From the NCBI RefSeq assembly GCF_027580225.2, contig NC_073340.2, forward strand, positions 35,188,001 to 35,252,000: a stretch of 64,000 bases of DNA, read 5' to 3'. A program made the position numbers and the translations under genes. The DNA comes from Misgurnus anguillicaudatus. Taxonomy: Eukaryota; Chordata; Actinopteri; Cypriniformes; Cobitidae. Positions 1 to 11,989 of the stretch are shown here, piece after piece. Under the pieces are notes generated by a model. The model made no database searches. It worked only from the letters and a program-made list of their open reading frames with translations, and was not told where the DNA came from. Each line of letters begins with the position of its first letter. Positions within the stretch are counted from its first letter, which is position 1.

Positions 1-77
1 TCTAGTGTGTCACAAATACTAGTTCTTTGTTTAGCTAGAGGCGATTGTACACTTTGTACTCTTACAATGTTCTATAT

Positions 78-386
78 CAGGAGTCTCCAACGTGGTGCCC
101 ATGGGCAGCAGGTAGCCCGCACAGAGTCTGTGAGGTGCCCACCAAATCACATTCTATTAATAGTCTCAATTGTAATATTTGTTGATTACATATTTTTTAT
201 ATTGACTTGGCTTGGTTTACATATGTTACAATTTTAAACAATACAAAAACATATCAAAAAGTACAATGAAATAAAATCAACAAGTAAAACAAAAAAAGTT
301 TTGAGTAGACTATATCAAAAGGTAGCCCTCCAGAATGTTTTATCCATTGTGGTAGCCCTTGCTCACAAAAAGGTTGGAGACCCCTG
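78..386. mobile_element. hAT-type MITE, 309 bp
   Basis: The ends are inverted: CAGGAGTCTCCAAC on the left and the complement of CAGGGGTCTCCAACC on the right. An exact 8-bp direct repeat TTCTATAT lies at 70-77 and 387-394. An 8-bp duplication with CAG ends is the signature of the hAT superfamily. The interior is AT-rich with no coding capacity. Confidence 0.85.
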
Positions 387-440
387 TTCTATATTGTGTC
401 TGTTAAATAAAGAAACATGAAGAAATTAGTGAATGTCAGT

Positions 441-691
441 CTACATTGTAAAAATAAAATATTTGTTGCACTTATTTTTTAAGTTTAATTAACTCTAAAC
501 TACAATCCATTTCAACCCTCTTGACCAGTGAAAAGTTGCTATCAATTATAAAAAACAAAGTTGAAATAACTTAAGCTAACTACTTTAATTTAAGAATTTA
601 TAGCAACTCTTCACTAGTCAAAAAAGTTAAATGAATTATAAATTCAAGTTGATTAAATTTAAAAATGTAAGTCCCGTTTTTTACAGTGTAG
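441..691. mobile_element. MITE with CTACANTGTAAAAA-type ends
   Basis: CTACATTGTAAAAA at the left faces its near-complement TTTTTTACAGTGTAG at the right. The interior is AT-rich and noncoding. Elements ending in ACAGTGTA recur elsewhere in the window (11711-11944). Confidence 0.6.
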
Positions 692-693
692 AG

Positions 694-885
694 CGGGCTG
701 GGCATTCCTGGTCCCCGAGGGCCACCGTCCCGCAATGTCCAGCTCCAACCCCAATCAAACACACCTCAATGTCATTTCCATGTCATACTGAAGCCTTTGA
801 TTGAGATTTTCAGGTGTGTTTGATTAGGGCTGGAGCCAAACCCTGCAGGACAGCGGCCCTCAAGGACCAGGAACGCCCACCCCTG
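694..885. mobile_element. hAT-type MITE inserted at the end of the preceding MITE
   Basis: The inverted ends are GGGCATTCCTGGTCC on the left and GGACCAGGAACGCCC on the right. The flanking 8-mers are GTGTAGAG (686-693) and CTGTAGAG (886-893), 7 of 8 identical. The duplicated target includes the final bases of the 441-691 element, so this copy landed at that element's edge. Confidence 0.75.
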
Positions 886-1079
886 CTGTAGAGTGTAAGC
901 AGTGTTCCAATGCACAAAAGGAAATATTATTCTGTGTAGTTATTATTCTGATGTTATTTATACTATCTGAGATAGTCAATGAATAATATGTAATAATAAT
1001 ATGTAATAATATGTTATGTACAAAATAAAAGTATGAAATCGATTGTTTTTGTGTTTATTTGAATTTAACATCTTTTTAA

Positions 1080-1510
1080 TTTTAATATATTGATATAGCC
1101 AGTAACATTACAGTGAACACTGTAATTCTACAACAGACTACTGCTAAATAGCAGTGCATGAACTGTAACTTAATGACTAAATATATTTATTCTATGGGAT
1201 AATGCTGCTATATCACAGTAATGTAAAATACATTACTTGTAATTTCACAGTAAAATAACATAATATTACAGTAACATACTGCTAAATCACAGTAATATGG
1301 AGGACTAACTACTGTAAGATCACGGTATACAGCTGTCATTTCACAAGTATTTACTGTAAAAATGACACAGTAACATACTGTGAAAGTACAGTACCTGCAT
1401 GACAGTAATTTACTGTGAAGTTACATACTGTACCTTCCTGTGAAAGTAATGCAACTGGTTGCCAGTAATTTACTGTGAATTTACAGTCAATCTTTTTACA
1501 GTGTGTGGTC
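1080..1510. repeat. Degenerate ACTGTAA-rich repeat
   Basis: Short variants of TACTGTAA and TTACAGTA recur about every 20-30 bp and the stretch ends in TTTTTACAGTGTG. It resembles the interior of ACAGTGTA-ended MITEs but I cannot set clean ends. No gene is supported. Confidence 0.4.
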
Positions 1511-2289
1511 AATAACTCACAAGTGTGGTCTATCAAAACCAGCTGGAATTTTGAACAAATGTAAAATGACTTCTGTATAATTTCACTTTAAACAAGAGTA
1601 GTGGATTGTTACTTTTGACCTTGACAGCAGGGACGAAAGTAACACACAGGTGGGTCAAAATTAACACAACAAAACATGATAGATTTTTGTGTTACACTTG
1701 TTTTTATTAAATATATATGACTATGACCTCTTTAACATGTAACTGCAAACTTATTTTGTCATTTATCTTTGTAAAAAATAATTAAATTACATTTTTATTT
1801 TAAATTTCAGTTTTATCAAATGTTTCAAAAGCAACCAACAGTACAAACTTAAATTGCTGAGACTAAAAAAATAATTCAATAGTTTGAACACTATGAAAAT
1901 AAAATTAAATCAAATTAGAATAATATAATTTTTTTACCATATTATACACAGTATTAGCAGCGGGACAAAACTAACAAGTGTTACTTTTGACCCGACAGGA
2001 TCTACTTACTCTATAAACTCGACTTACTTTTATTTTGAAAAACTGAGAAGTCTTCAGGATGTTATATACCTTGTAGATTTATCAGTATTGTAACACATGA
2101 AACGAGAAACACAACGCGAAAAAAGAAAAAAAGACCGCTTTTGGAATGTACTTATCATGGTTGAAAACACAGTTCTGGATCTACACGTGGAAATCGGTGA
2201 GTAAATAACGCGATATTTGTCAACTCTTTCAGAGGTTATGTGCTAATATGCTGTCATAGTGAGATGCAGATGTTATCAGGCTTGGAGAA
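1511..2289. other. No gene seen
   Basis: AT-rich sequence without a supported ORF. GTTACTTTTGACC near 1610 and GTTACTTTTGACCC near 1982 are repeated, suggesting an old repeat, but no boundaries are clear. Confidence 0.4.
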
Positions 2290-2794
2290 AATCGCTTTGT
2301 AACTTTCGTTCTTCAACTCTCCCACACTTACTGGTTTTGCACTGAAGTCCAGCTTTTGTTGTTTGGGTATTGGATGATCTCCTGCTCACTGCTTCTCACC
2401 ACCGGGTGGGACTTGCTCTTAGTTTCACTGTCTGCGCCGTGCCGCGACTCCAAACACTAATTTGACGTAGTGTTTTTGTAGCTGCATCTCTCTTCTCTCT
2501 CCGTTGTACGTTGTTTACGTTTGTGTCGCTTACACGTGACCTGAATTGTCCTCGTGCTGAAAACGTGACTTGTCGCACATCTGACTTTACTTCCCGAGAC
2601 GCAAGAAGAAATATACAAGAAAATATATATTTTACTAAGGAAAATTTCAAAAATAGTAACGCACAGTGACTTGGATAAGTAACTTTAATCTGATTACTGG
2701 TTTGGAAATATTAACGCGTTAGATTACTCGTTACTAAAAAAAGTGGTAAAATTAGAGTAACGCGTTACTAAGTAACGCGTTACCGGCATCACTG
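2290..2794. mobile_element. hAT-like repeat, right end with TAACGCGTTAC motifs
   Basis: The right part (about 2690-2794) carries several TAACGCGTTAC motifs and ends GGCATCACTG, the complement of a CAGTGATGCC end that I recognise from abundant fish hAT-like repeats. The left limit is a guess. The 84-codon minus ORF inside has no recognisable domain. Confidence 0.5.
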
Positions 2795-3010
2795 GTCAGA
2801 ATGGATGAGTGGAGGAAGCTAAGTAGACTGTCAGCTAAATCAACAACAAAATTCATATTTGCAGTTTTCCTTGGATAAAAAAGTTTTTTATTCTGACAAA
2901 TAAAAATGATTTTCCATGCATCTTAACTCGTAGCATTTTGTAATTTCTGAGGACAGGTCAGAATGATTTTAATGGGAAATTTTTTATATCCCAAAAGGCT
3001 GCAGGCCACA

Positions 3011-3258
3011 TCCCAGACGGCAATTCAACATTGATTCAATGTTGTATGTCAAGGTTGAATCAACATTGAATTACCTTTTGATTTTTTTATTGAATATTAA
3101 AAAAATATATTTCAACATTCATTTTTAAGCATTTTATTAACCTTTTGCAACTGTTTAAGCATTAAATGTTGTATCAACATTGTTTTAACATGGAAACAAG
3201 AACTGACATTTTTTCAACCATATTTCAACGTTGAAGGTCGGTCATATAGCTGCTGGGA
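3011..3258. mobile_element. MITE with TCCCAG ends
   Basis: It starts TCCCAGACGGCAATTCAAC and ends with CAGCTGCTGGGA-like sequence (GCTGCTGGGA). The interior holds inverted copies of TTCAACATTGA. No coding capacity. Confidence 0.5.
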
Positions 3259-3604
3259 TAGAAAAGTGCATGAGCCACCTGTTAAATACATTTGCTTAGT
3301 GATAGAATACATTTTTATCAGGTCTAGGGATATGTTTCATAGTCTGGTGGTCTGACCGACAAACAGAGATTCTGATATTAGGGACCATGAAAGACACAGA
3401 CACCGAATGTCGCTCAAATCATAGTCTGATATATGGTTTATTAAAAAACGTAAACATTTAGTATTAGTCTCCTGCAGACAAGAGGATATACAAGTCTGAT
3501 TAATGGTACAGTGTATGACTCAAAAACAAACATAGCAGGACAGGGAAGTTGAAACTAAGAACAAGGAAGTCTGCATGTGTCAACAACATGACCTGAGCTG
3601 ACCA

Positions 3605-4586
3605 GGGCTGGGTTTCCCGATAACGATTGAACTTAGCACTTAAGAGCGCTTTCTACAAGCTACTTAACGAACACTCGTTGTTCATTTACGTGCGTTTCCC
3701 AAAGATGCACGTGAAACGATTGCTCGCAGATGGGTTTTAAGTGCTACTTACGAGTCGCTATCCATTTGTCAAGTGCTGAAATGTCACCAATAGAATGACT
3801 CGAATTTGTAGCAGAAGCTTGTTTAGGCTAATGATCTTCAGCCGATGTGCACTAATATTTTTAATAATATATTTTCATTATTGGTCAATGACTTTTTAAA
3901 TGTTTTAATAATTTATTAAATATTCTTTTCCGTATTTATTTAGGACTCGTCCCACTGCGAAATGCCTTCTGCGTTTCTATTATAGTTTAGATTATTATTA
4001 TTATTTGTTGTTTATTATCTATGTTTATTTATTATTATGGATTATTGCATTGTACCGTAAATATTTATTTGGTTTCTTTAATTAGATGCCATTTCCCTTC
4101 AAAACAATGTTTAGATGAATTATAGCAGCAATCGGTATGAACCATTTATCAATTTGCTATACCAACTTTTACCGAAATACAAAAAACTTTTACCAACTTT
4201 TACAAAATACGTTTTCCTTCTTTATTAATTTATGTTTAGTCATTTAAATCTGATTTCTCATTTGAATTTTAAATATATTATATTATATATTTAATATAAA
4301 ATAAACAAAGAAGAACCCAATAAATAAATATACATTTAAAACATTACATTATCGTCATTGCAGGAGTGCAATTTGCTGATTGTCCTGCAGGTGACCTTGT
4401 AACTCTGTTGTCTTACGATGCACTTATGAATGAACGATTACTCCAGAGCACTCGTAGATCTACGATGATTTTCAAGTGCAACTTAAGTTACAAAGCTTTT
4501 GGGAAACAGCCCGTAATTCTAAGATGAATCGTACGATCGTTTTTACGATCTACTTAGCTTTACGATGCTTTTGGGAAACCCGGCCC
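3605..4586. mobile_element. DNA transposon relic with GGGCTGGGTTTCCC ends
   Basis: GGGCTGGGTTTCCCGATAAC at the left pairs with GGGAAACCCGGCCC at the right. The subterminal arms are also related (ACTTAGC, TACGATC motifs). No transposase ORF remains. The end type is common in fish non-autonomous Harbinger-like elements; the family call is from memory. Confidence 0.65.
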
Positions 4587-5478
4587 AGTTCATTGTGAGT
4601 TTTGGCACGTCCAAAAGTAATGTCTCAATCTTAATATTTGCAAGCTAAGACAAATGAAATTTACCATTACTTTACAAATCATATAATGATAACATAATGC
4701 AAGGAACATTAAATGTATAAATATGGGGTGTGAGGGAAACCACCTCTAAATTCTAGAAGCGGTGCCAAAAAAAAAAAAAAAAAAAAACATAAAATGAAAG
4801 TAAAAGTTCTTAATTCTAAGCCAAAAACTATAATTTTACAGATTTGTCCTGCAGCCAAATAATGCTATTTTACAGATCTTCCCCAGATTATTATGATCAA
4901 ACACCTTAAAAATGTGACCAGTAAAATAAAAAGTGAAAGAGACTGTTGTTGTTTGAAAGTGATTGCTTCAGCTTTTTTTCCCATCAAGGGAATGAAGACA
5001 CAAATACTGGCCAACTATTACTGAGACACAAAAATCACTTCCTACCAGGTATGGGAATTGAAACAACCTCTGGGTTACAAACAAGTCTGACTATCTATTG
5101 TCCAGGTTCTTGTTTTTTATTTGTGTCTAGTCGTCATGGCAGGGCTCTGTCAGTCCCAGGCTTTATGTAATGGGTCATGCTTATCGGGTCATGTGTCTCC
5201 GGTGTTTTGTCTCTTGTCCTGCCCTCTCATTAACCTGCTTATTGTTAATCATTAGTTCATTTCCATCACCTCGTTATCTTGTTTGGTTTTCTTATTTAAT
5301 GTCATTGTTTGGTTATCCCTGTGCAGATCATTTTGTACCGTCATGTTTGTATTGACTCAAGTCCAGTGTTTAAATCTAGTCCAGTCAAGTTAATGTAACT
5401 CTGTAGTAGTCTGTCTGTTTCTGAAGGTTTCTTGTCATATGTTGTTTTGCCCCCACGTGGGCTCTTGTTTTTGTGTCT
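4587..5478. other. No gene seen; A-tract at about 4770
   Basis: The region holds an A homopolymer of about 20 and AT-rich sequence. The short plus ORFs at 4946-5355 lack domains and are not supported as genes. Confidence 0.4.
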
Positions 5479-5880
5479 GCACTGTAAAAAAATCCGTAGA
5501 AATTACAGTGTTATTACAGCTGGGTTGCCGGTAACTTACTGTAGATTTAAATTGATGTTATTTACTGGCAACATTTTGTTCAAAGTTAAACAAACACCAA
5601 ACATTTACAATTCTTTGTCTTCACAGAGCAAATCCAAAAAAACATCATCAAGCAAAACATTCTGGGAAAAAAAATATGAAGCAAAATACAGAAAAATGTT
5701 GATGTTGATTTCTGTTTCCCAGAATGCTTTGCATGAGGCTGTTATTTTATAGTTTAATTCTGTAAAGATAAAGATTTGTTAATATTTAAAATTTATTTAA
5801 CTTTGAACAAACTCTTGCCAGTAAATAACATAAATTGAAATCTACGGTACATTACCGGCAACCCAGCTGCAATAACATTA
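5479..5880. mobile_element. Palindromic MITE with long arms
   Basis: The left arm (CAGCTGGGTTGCCGGTAA, then TTATTTACTGGCAA and GTTCAAAGTTAAA) is mirrored at 5770-5880 (TTTAACTTTGAACAAA, TTGCCAGTAAATAACA, TTACCGGCAACCCAGCTG). The arms exceed 100 bp. The 106-codon ORF across it is a by-product of the palindrome. Confidence 0.8.
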
Positions 5881-5986
5881 AGGCAGACTTATTGTGCACT
5901 CATACCATAAACTCAACATTTTGAATTCATAATGAGCTTGCACTTACAATATGAGAATATAATGGTGTGATGTCACTGTGATGTCG

Positions 5987-6793
5987 CAATCCTGTATCAT
6001 GAAATTATGTACCTATAGTCACATAGTTTTGAGAGTGTTTTCCATGACACTGACACGTTTTTCTGCCTTTTTGCGTCAACATGTCACATATTTCTGTGAA
6101 CGTGTCACTGTCACGCATTTGTTACTCAACTGGTTTGTCCTATTTTCAAACCATTGACGCTTTGGTTTAGGATTAGATTGGGTGTTTGTGTTAGGATATC
6201 ACTTTAAGTTTTGGTTTATACCTTTGTTTCATTATTTATTTTTTTATAATTTAGGATTTTTAAACCATTGTTGCCTGGCATTAGGGTTAGAGTTGGTAAG
6301 GATGTCATTTTCCGAATCCGTGTCTAGGACAACTCGGAGGTATTGTTAACCGGAAGTGCACATTAAATATAGCGCGAGCTTCGTCAGATAGCTTCGTCTA
6401 CTTCAAAATGCAAAATATATGTTAGCATCCAATGTTAATCGTAATATGATGTTATTTAATGTTAAACTATGTGAGTGGCGCTCTGTGGCGCGACAGGGAT
6501 ATGAGCAACTTCCTGAGTCCTAGCTGGGCGGCGCGGACAGCCGCCACCTGCCGGCGCCAGCGTGCGTATACTCATAGAAAGCAATGTGTTCGAGTTTTTT
6601 AGAACTGCGCTGAGCTGCGTGTCCTGTCTGCGATCCCCTTAGCCCTAAACCGAAGCGTCAATGGTAAGAAAATAGGACAAAACACTTAAGTTACCAATAT
6701 GTGACAGGTACGCAAAAAGGCGGAAAACGTGTCAGTGTCACGGAAAACAAAATTACGTGACTATGGGTACAAATTTTCGTGATCATGGGTTTG
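5987..6793. mobile_element. Long-TIR MITE with an interrupted centre
   Basis: The arms near 5990-6180 and 6645-6793 are inverted copies (left ATAGTCACATAG and GACACTGACACG; right CGTGTCAGTGTC and CGTGACTATGGG). The centre (about 6310-6640) is unrelated and may be a later insert. It resembles the 8958-9461 element in its CACGTAT and GTGACA composition. Another left-end fragment (ATATCACGAAATTATACC) lies near 42238. Confidence 0.6.
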
Positions 6794-7059
6794 ATTATCA
6801 TATGATCTCACGTGTTTACTGGGTTTTACACCTTTCTGTAAATATCATTAACCTAGAAAATATCTTAATTGGAAGACTGTTTCAACAACCATTAGTACTA
6901 TTCAGCCTTAAGTGACCCTATACACAATTTACAATAAATTAATTTTAAAAATTACATTTACATTTTTGTGTTTTATGTTAAATTGTAAGTATGGTCATGT
7001 AATTTTAATATAAAGAACTACATGTTTAATTACAGATTTTTATTGTAAAGTTATATGAC

Positions 7060-7339
7060 TTAGGGTCAGATTTACTAACAGCTTGTGCCAGCGCAAACCA
7101 ACATTTTGTCGTTAAATAACAGCTGCCGGGATTTATTAAAGATGCGCAATGGATCATTAGCACTGAAAAGGTGTGGTCTAGTTGTTTTTGCGACTGACCC
7201 TATCGCATATGCATTTCTAGGAGTTTCCCTTTCAGACGCAAAATTTATGGGAGGAGATTATTAAATAATTCACGCAATGTAAACTAACTTTTTTTGCGCT
7301 CACACGCTATTTTGCCTTGTTTAGTTAATCTGGCCCTAA
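7060..7339. mobile_element. MITE with TTAGGGYCAGATTTACTAA-type ends
   Basis: TTAGGGTCAGATTTACTAA at the left is mirrored by TTAGTTAATCTGGCCCTAA at the right. The interior contains GCGCAA and GCGCTC motifs. The end type fits Harbinger-derived MITEs; no coding sequence. Confidence 0.65.
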
Positions 7340-7750
7340 GTATGTAATTTAAGGAAACAGAAAAAATACTGTATAAATAATAATAGTATTTTCCTGCATA
7401 AAAACATACCATATTTTTTGTCATTAATTACATTATACCGTATTTTTCAGTGTATAAGCCACGTTTTTTTTCTTAACTTGTCTGGTGCAGCGTCTTACAG
7501 CCAGGTGTGCCTTGAAAGTCAGTATGAATTCATTTTAACATTTATGAGGCCAAAGGAATCTGGAATGCTCTTTCTGATTGGTCAGTTGAGACATTTGCAG
7601 GTTCGTTCTTTTCAAATAATAACCGCTCCAAAGTAATAACGCATAGCCGGTACTACTTGTACGATTAAAATCGCTCCGCGCCAATAAAGATCAATAAAGA
7701 TTACTGTTTGGCGCCATCTTGTGACAAACACTGGACAACCACAATTAAGA

Positions 7751-8053
7751 ATGGAACATTTTGACATTAATTTTAACATGTACGGAAAAAACAAAACATT
7801 TAAACAGTGGATAGAGGAACGAACAACGGCAAGACACAAAGAGCTTACTGAGACTGAACTTGACAAAATAGAGCATGACAGCTACGAAGCCAACACCAAA
7901 AAAAAAAACAAAACAGAATGGGCATTAAAACTTCTCAAAGACTGGCTAAAAGAGAAAAAAATAGAGACAGACAAGTATGAAGCAGATGATCATATTACGA
8001 TCATTTTATGCATCTGTGCAAAGTTTCGCGGAAGGATAAAAATGTTAATTTAA
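7751..8053 (+). pseudogene. Crypton-like tyrosine-recombinase N-terminal fragment
   Basis: The ORF starts MEHFDINFN and contains a segment around TEWALKLLKDWLKEKK followed by TDKYEADD. This matches, from memory, the N-terminal core-binding region of DUF3504 proteins (KIAA1958/QRICH1-like, Crypton-derived). After ADD the match continues only in another frame (LRSFYASVQSFAEG, then stop), so a small deletion near 7988-8000 shifted the frame. No catalytic recombinase domain follows. The neighbouring sequence at 8100-8200 (GGGGCTTATTTCCCG) looks like repeat flank. Confidence 0.5.
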
Positions 8054-8909
8054 AACAAATATGCCAATAAAATGTTTCAAATTCATATTCATGTCAGTTT
8101 TTTTTCTTATGTGACAAGTATCCGTGTAATAAGCAGGTTCCGCTTTGCGTCGGGTCCTGATCACACTGTCGGGGCTTATTTCCCGATAACTACCGGCTGC
8201 CTCTACATTATCCCTTACTTAATGACCCATTTTTGAATGATGTGGTTTCTGATGCAATTTATAGTCCGGAAAGTACGTTAAACCTAATAAATGTATTTTT
8301 AAATGTGTTTCTATCAGAAAATGAGTCGCCCGTGCGTGTGTGAAGAAACATCCTGTAATTATACAAATCCATTTATCCTTTTTTGTGTAATCTACTTTAA
8401 AACGCATAAGTCACACAAAACAGGCTGTTGGGCATCGCCTATCATTGTGATGTCAGCGCGTAGTTCAATCTTCTGCCAGAGACACGTTTTGATGTATTCC
8501 GACGCACATTTGTAAGTGCTCTACCTACTACTGTTCACACGGGAAGGAAAGCAGAAGCTCTGTTTGGATTTAAGAAATACACACAAAACAGCACATTTAC
8601 AGACACATTCTGTGTGTCCAGGTTACTTTCACCTCCAATCTGTATGTACATTACACCATAGGGCTGCTTAAAATGCTATGTAGAAAGTGTCCTAAATCTG
8701 AGCCTATGATCGTTTCTATAATACTTTTTAGTTTGTTTTATTATATAATTATTTATTCAGTTTCCATATAAAATCTTGTATAAAAGCAATTAAAACATAA
8801 TAAAGGCCTAGGTACTTCACATTATGGGACGGTTTCTGGACAGATCTACTCCCAGACTAAAATGCATGTTTGAGCTGCCTTAATTCAATAACACCTTTCA
8901 CTGACGTAT

Positions 8910-9640
8910 CCCAGCAAGCAATTTTGCGTCTAAAAGACGTCTAGTAGCCGTATAAACCATCTCACAGATTTCCGTGAAATAGTCACGGATTATTTTGCTC
9001 AGTTTTGCGTGACATTTTCACGTATTTCCACTATATTACGTGCCCCTGACACGACTTTATTTTCCGTGACAGTTTCACGTATTGGTTACTCAACTGTTTT
9101 TCCTATTTTTAAACAATTGTCGCTTCGGTTTGGGGTTAGATTTGCTGTTTGCTTTACGATGTCTCTTAATGTATTGGTTTATAAAAAAAATTTGTATGCT
9201 TTTTAAACCATCGTCGCCTGACGTTAGGGTTAGAGTTTGGGTAAGGATGTCATTTTATGTAACAGAAAGTTGTTCTAACCCCAAACCGAAGCGACAACTG
9301 TAAGAAAATAGGGAAAACAGTTGAGCAACAAACACGCGAAACTGTCACGGAAAAGAAAGCTGCGTCAGGGGCACGTAATATGGTAGAAATACGTGACAAT
9401 GTCACGCAAAACTGAGCAAAATAATGCGTGACTATTTCACGTATTTTGTGAGATCAGGTTGGTCTAAACACCCCCCCCCCCCCCAGATGCTAGGCTAAGA
9501 CAAGACTAATTTTGGGCTGTCAGTGAAAATCTAGTAGGTGTCTAACATAGCCCATAGACTTGTGGATAAATAGACTGCTATTAAATGACTACACATATGT
9601 CTAATATACAGTTTTTTAAAATCACTTTGCTACTATTTTA
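8910..9640. mobile_element. Fragment of the CCCAGCAAGC element, split by an insertion
   Basis: 8910-8957 matches the left end of the 4-kb element at 37442 (CCCAGCAAGCAATTTTGCG, then CTAGTAGCCGT). The match resumes after 9461 (CTAAACACCCC, AATTTTGGGCTGTCAGTG). The right end is not identifiable. Confidence 0.7.
8958..9461. mobile_element. Long-TIR MITE (504 bp) with CAACCTGATCTCAC-type ends
   Basis: The arms of about 180 bp are inverted copies (GCTCAGTTTTGCGTGACA on the left, TGTCACGCAAAACTGAGC on the right). Flanking 8-mers are GTATAAAC (8950-8957) and GTCTAAAC (9462-9469). The empty site is visible in the related copy at 37442. The right terminus reads CAACCTGATCTCACAAA in reverse, close to both ends of the 18.4-kb insert at 14618-32995. 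Confidence 0.8.
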
Positions 9641-11210
9641 AGAACATTATAAGAATTTTATTTGTTTTTGCCAGTTTCATTTTTTACTAAACATATAACT
9701 CAATACCAATAACACAATAGCACCATCACAGTAGCCTATAAAACTTAAGAACAGTAAAAAGAGAAAGTAAAATCTTTGTTGACTGTAAACATAGTAAAAT
9801 AGCCAACATAATCTACACATTTGAAAGTGCAAACTTTTTTTCAGAAAATATAAAAATAAAATAATATATAAATATAAAATGTCATTATGACTGATATAAA
9901 GCAAACATTACTGTTGAATACTCATTTTATTATGCTTTTATATTAGATTAGATTTTTTTAGATGTTCTACATAGCCTACTGTGTTTACAAAGTAAGAGCA
10001 TTTGTGACATTTAGTCCTCTAAATGTTCTTGTTTGTAATTATAGATGATTATTAATTTATTCATGTGACATTTAATTTGGGAAAAACATGTATTATTTTG
10101 ATAAGATATTGAACATGAATTGTTAGCCTACCATGTGCACTGCACTGACTGCTAACGTTAACTGTTACTGAGAAAGTATTAACCACCGTCACGTCAAAAT
10201 AAACCATAAACTACTGCTCAATATCTAAAGAAAGATAGTAAAGAAAGTAATAGCTAGCTTCCGTCAGTTATTTGTAAAATGCTTATGCATAGATAATGTT
10301 TAACAGTAAAATCTCAGTTTAGTGATGCACGGGCATCATCTTACAGTTTCTTGTTCTTCCTTTTCTCAAATCTGACTCCTGCTGTCTTTTCGGAGCAATT
10401 TCAATAAAATATGCCTACTGTCTGTCAAACTTCGTCAGGGGCTCACGCGATCAACTGGTGCCCACCATAATATTAGGCTAATGAAATAATCGGCATTATA
10501 ATTTTTTTCATTAGGCTATAATTTTTAGTGCCCCCTCAGCACTTGGTGCCCTACGCACAGCGTGTAATGCGCGTTATGGGACCGGTGGCGCTGAACATAA
10601 CTATACCTACATACACAAGCAACCGATTTCACTGTGTCATTGTTCGTACAATCATTAAATATTGTAGGTGATACAGGTTTCATTATGTTACTACATGTAC
10701 AGTAAATACATCTCTGTAAAAGTACTGCAGTAGTAGAGAGAATATATATACAGACACAGTGGAATCATTGAACGAAGTTTGCAATATATTGATGCAAAAC
10801 ACTACAGCACAATCACAACATACAGTAGGTCACATCATTACACAATCTGCACTCAATCATCAGTAATGAGTTGACAATTGGACAAGTAATTACAAAGGCC
10901 TGCATTTATACAGTGCAGTGATAATTGGTTCATGCTTCATGCTTATTGGTGACAATGAATCTCGTTGTCTTGAAACTTTCATGAATACATATCGAGTTTA
11001 TCATTTATATAATGCCTCATTACATACTTAAATGATATGCCCAGATAGAGAGAAGTCAGGAAATGTCACTTTTCTGTACTTACAATCATAACATTGCTCA
11101 TGGCATTATATGTAATATCTAAGGAAGGGTCAAAATACACATCCACCTTAACCAGGTGCAAGATCAAAGGATGAATGAAAAAATAGAAAAAAAGATCTGC
11201 ACACTTTTAT
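9641..11210. other. No gene seen
   Basis: AT-rich DNA with short unsupported ORFs. GTGCCCACCATAAT near 10460 and GTGCCCCCTCAGC near 10530 suggest repeat fragments without clear ends. Confidence 0.4.
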
Positions 11211-11218
11211 GTTCCTTT

Positions 11219-11293
11219 TATTTCAAAAAGTTAAAAAGCAGCAACGCCTCGGTCAAAGACCAAAACTTTGCTTCTTTTTAACTTTTTGAAATA
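11219..11293. repeat. Inverted repeat (hairpin)
   Basis: TATTTCAAAAAGTTAAAAAG at the left is mirrored by CTTTTTAACTTTTTGAAATA at the right, around a 30-bp loop. It could be a small foldback element. A transcription role is not evident. Confidence 0.6.
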
Positions 11294-11339
11294 ATGGGAA
11301 TATAACAGATCTTTTTTTCTATTTTTTGATTATATTTAA

Positions 11340-11565
11340 TATCAAAATTTGAAACATATTGGGAACAAATCCTCTGTAACTGTTGAATACCAGCACTATA
11401 TGGACAAAATATCACCAAATCATCTGCATACATTAAATGGTTGATAATAGTATTACCATGCAGTCTAATACAACAGCTTTGATAGATCATCCATCGATAA
11501 AAGGAGAGAAAATGCTTCCCTGTTTGACTCTCTAACATATAGTACACTGAACGGGGCAGACACAC
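11340..11565 (-). pseudogene. Non-LTR retrotransposon reverse-transcriptase fragment
   Basis: The reading frame contains INHLMYADDLVIFCPYSAG, the reverse-transcriptase catalytic YADD box (Asp pair at about 11419-11427) with the following helix of fish LINE polymerases. The upstream part (about 11470-11565) is frame-scrambled. No endonuclease or 3' tail is attached, so this is a short dead remnant. Confidence 0.65.
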
Positions 11566-11710
11566 TATTGCCCCATTTTACATTAATTTTAATCATTTTA
11601 AAGACATTTTTGGTTATTATTTAAAAAAAATACATTAACTGTTATGCTTATCCTTATTTCTGTGAAGACCTTTAATAAAGATGTTTAGATCATCTTTTAT
11701 CTTTAAAGTC

Positions 11711-11944
11711 TACACTTTTTCTGTCTTAATTTTTTGTTGAATCAACTCAGAAGTCATTTCAACTTACTATTATTAATCCTGACCAGAGATCAGTTATAAC
11801 TACAAATGAGTTGTTATAACTTATAAAATAAAGTTGAAAAAAGTTTTATAAGTTGTAGCAATTCATTTCTTGTCAAGATAAATAAAGTAAGTTGACATGA
11901 TTCAACAAAAACATTTAAGGCAGCAAAGATTTTTTAACAGTGTA
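11711..11944. mobile_element. MITE with TACAC...GTGTA ends
   Basis: TTTTTTGTTGAATCAACTC near the left end pairs with GATTCAACAAAAAC near the right, and the outer ends are TACACTTTTT and TTAACAGTGTA. It separates two blocks of the duplicated receptor 3' flank (11594-11706 and from 11990). Confidence 0.6.
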
Positions 11945-11989
11945 GGAATTGTGTATACACAAAGATTGATAAACTAAAGTGTTAAACAA

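Noticed and set aside
5432..5752. A 106-codon plus-strand ORF
   Set aside because: It lies across the arm of a palindromic MITE and has no recognisable domain.
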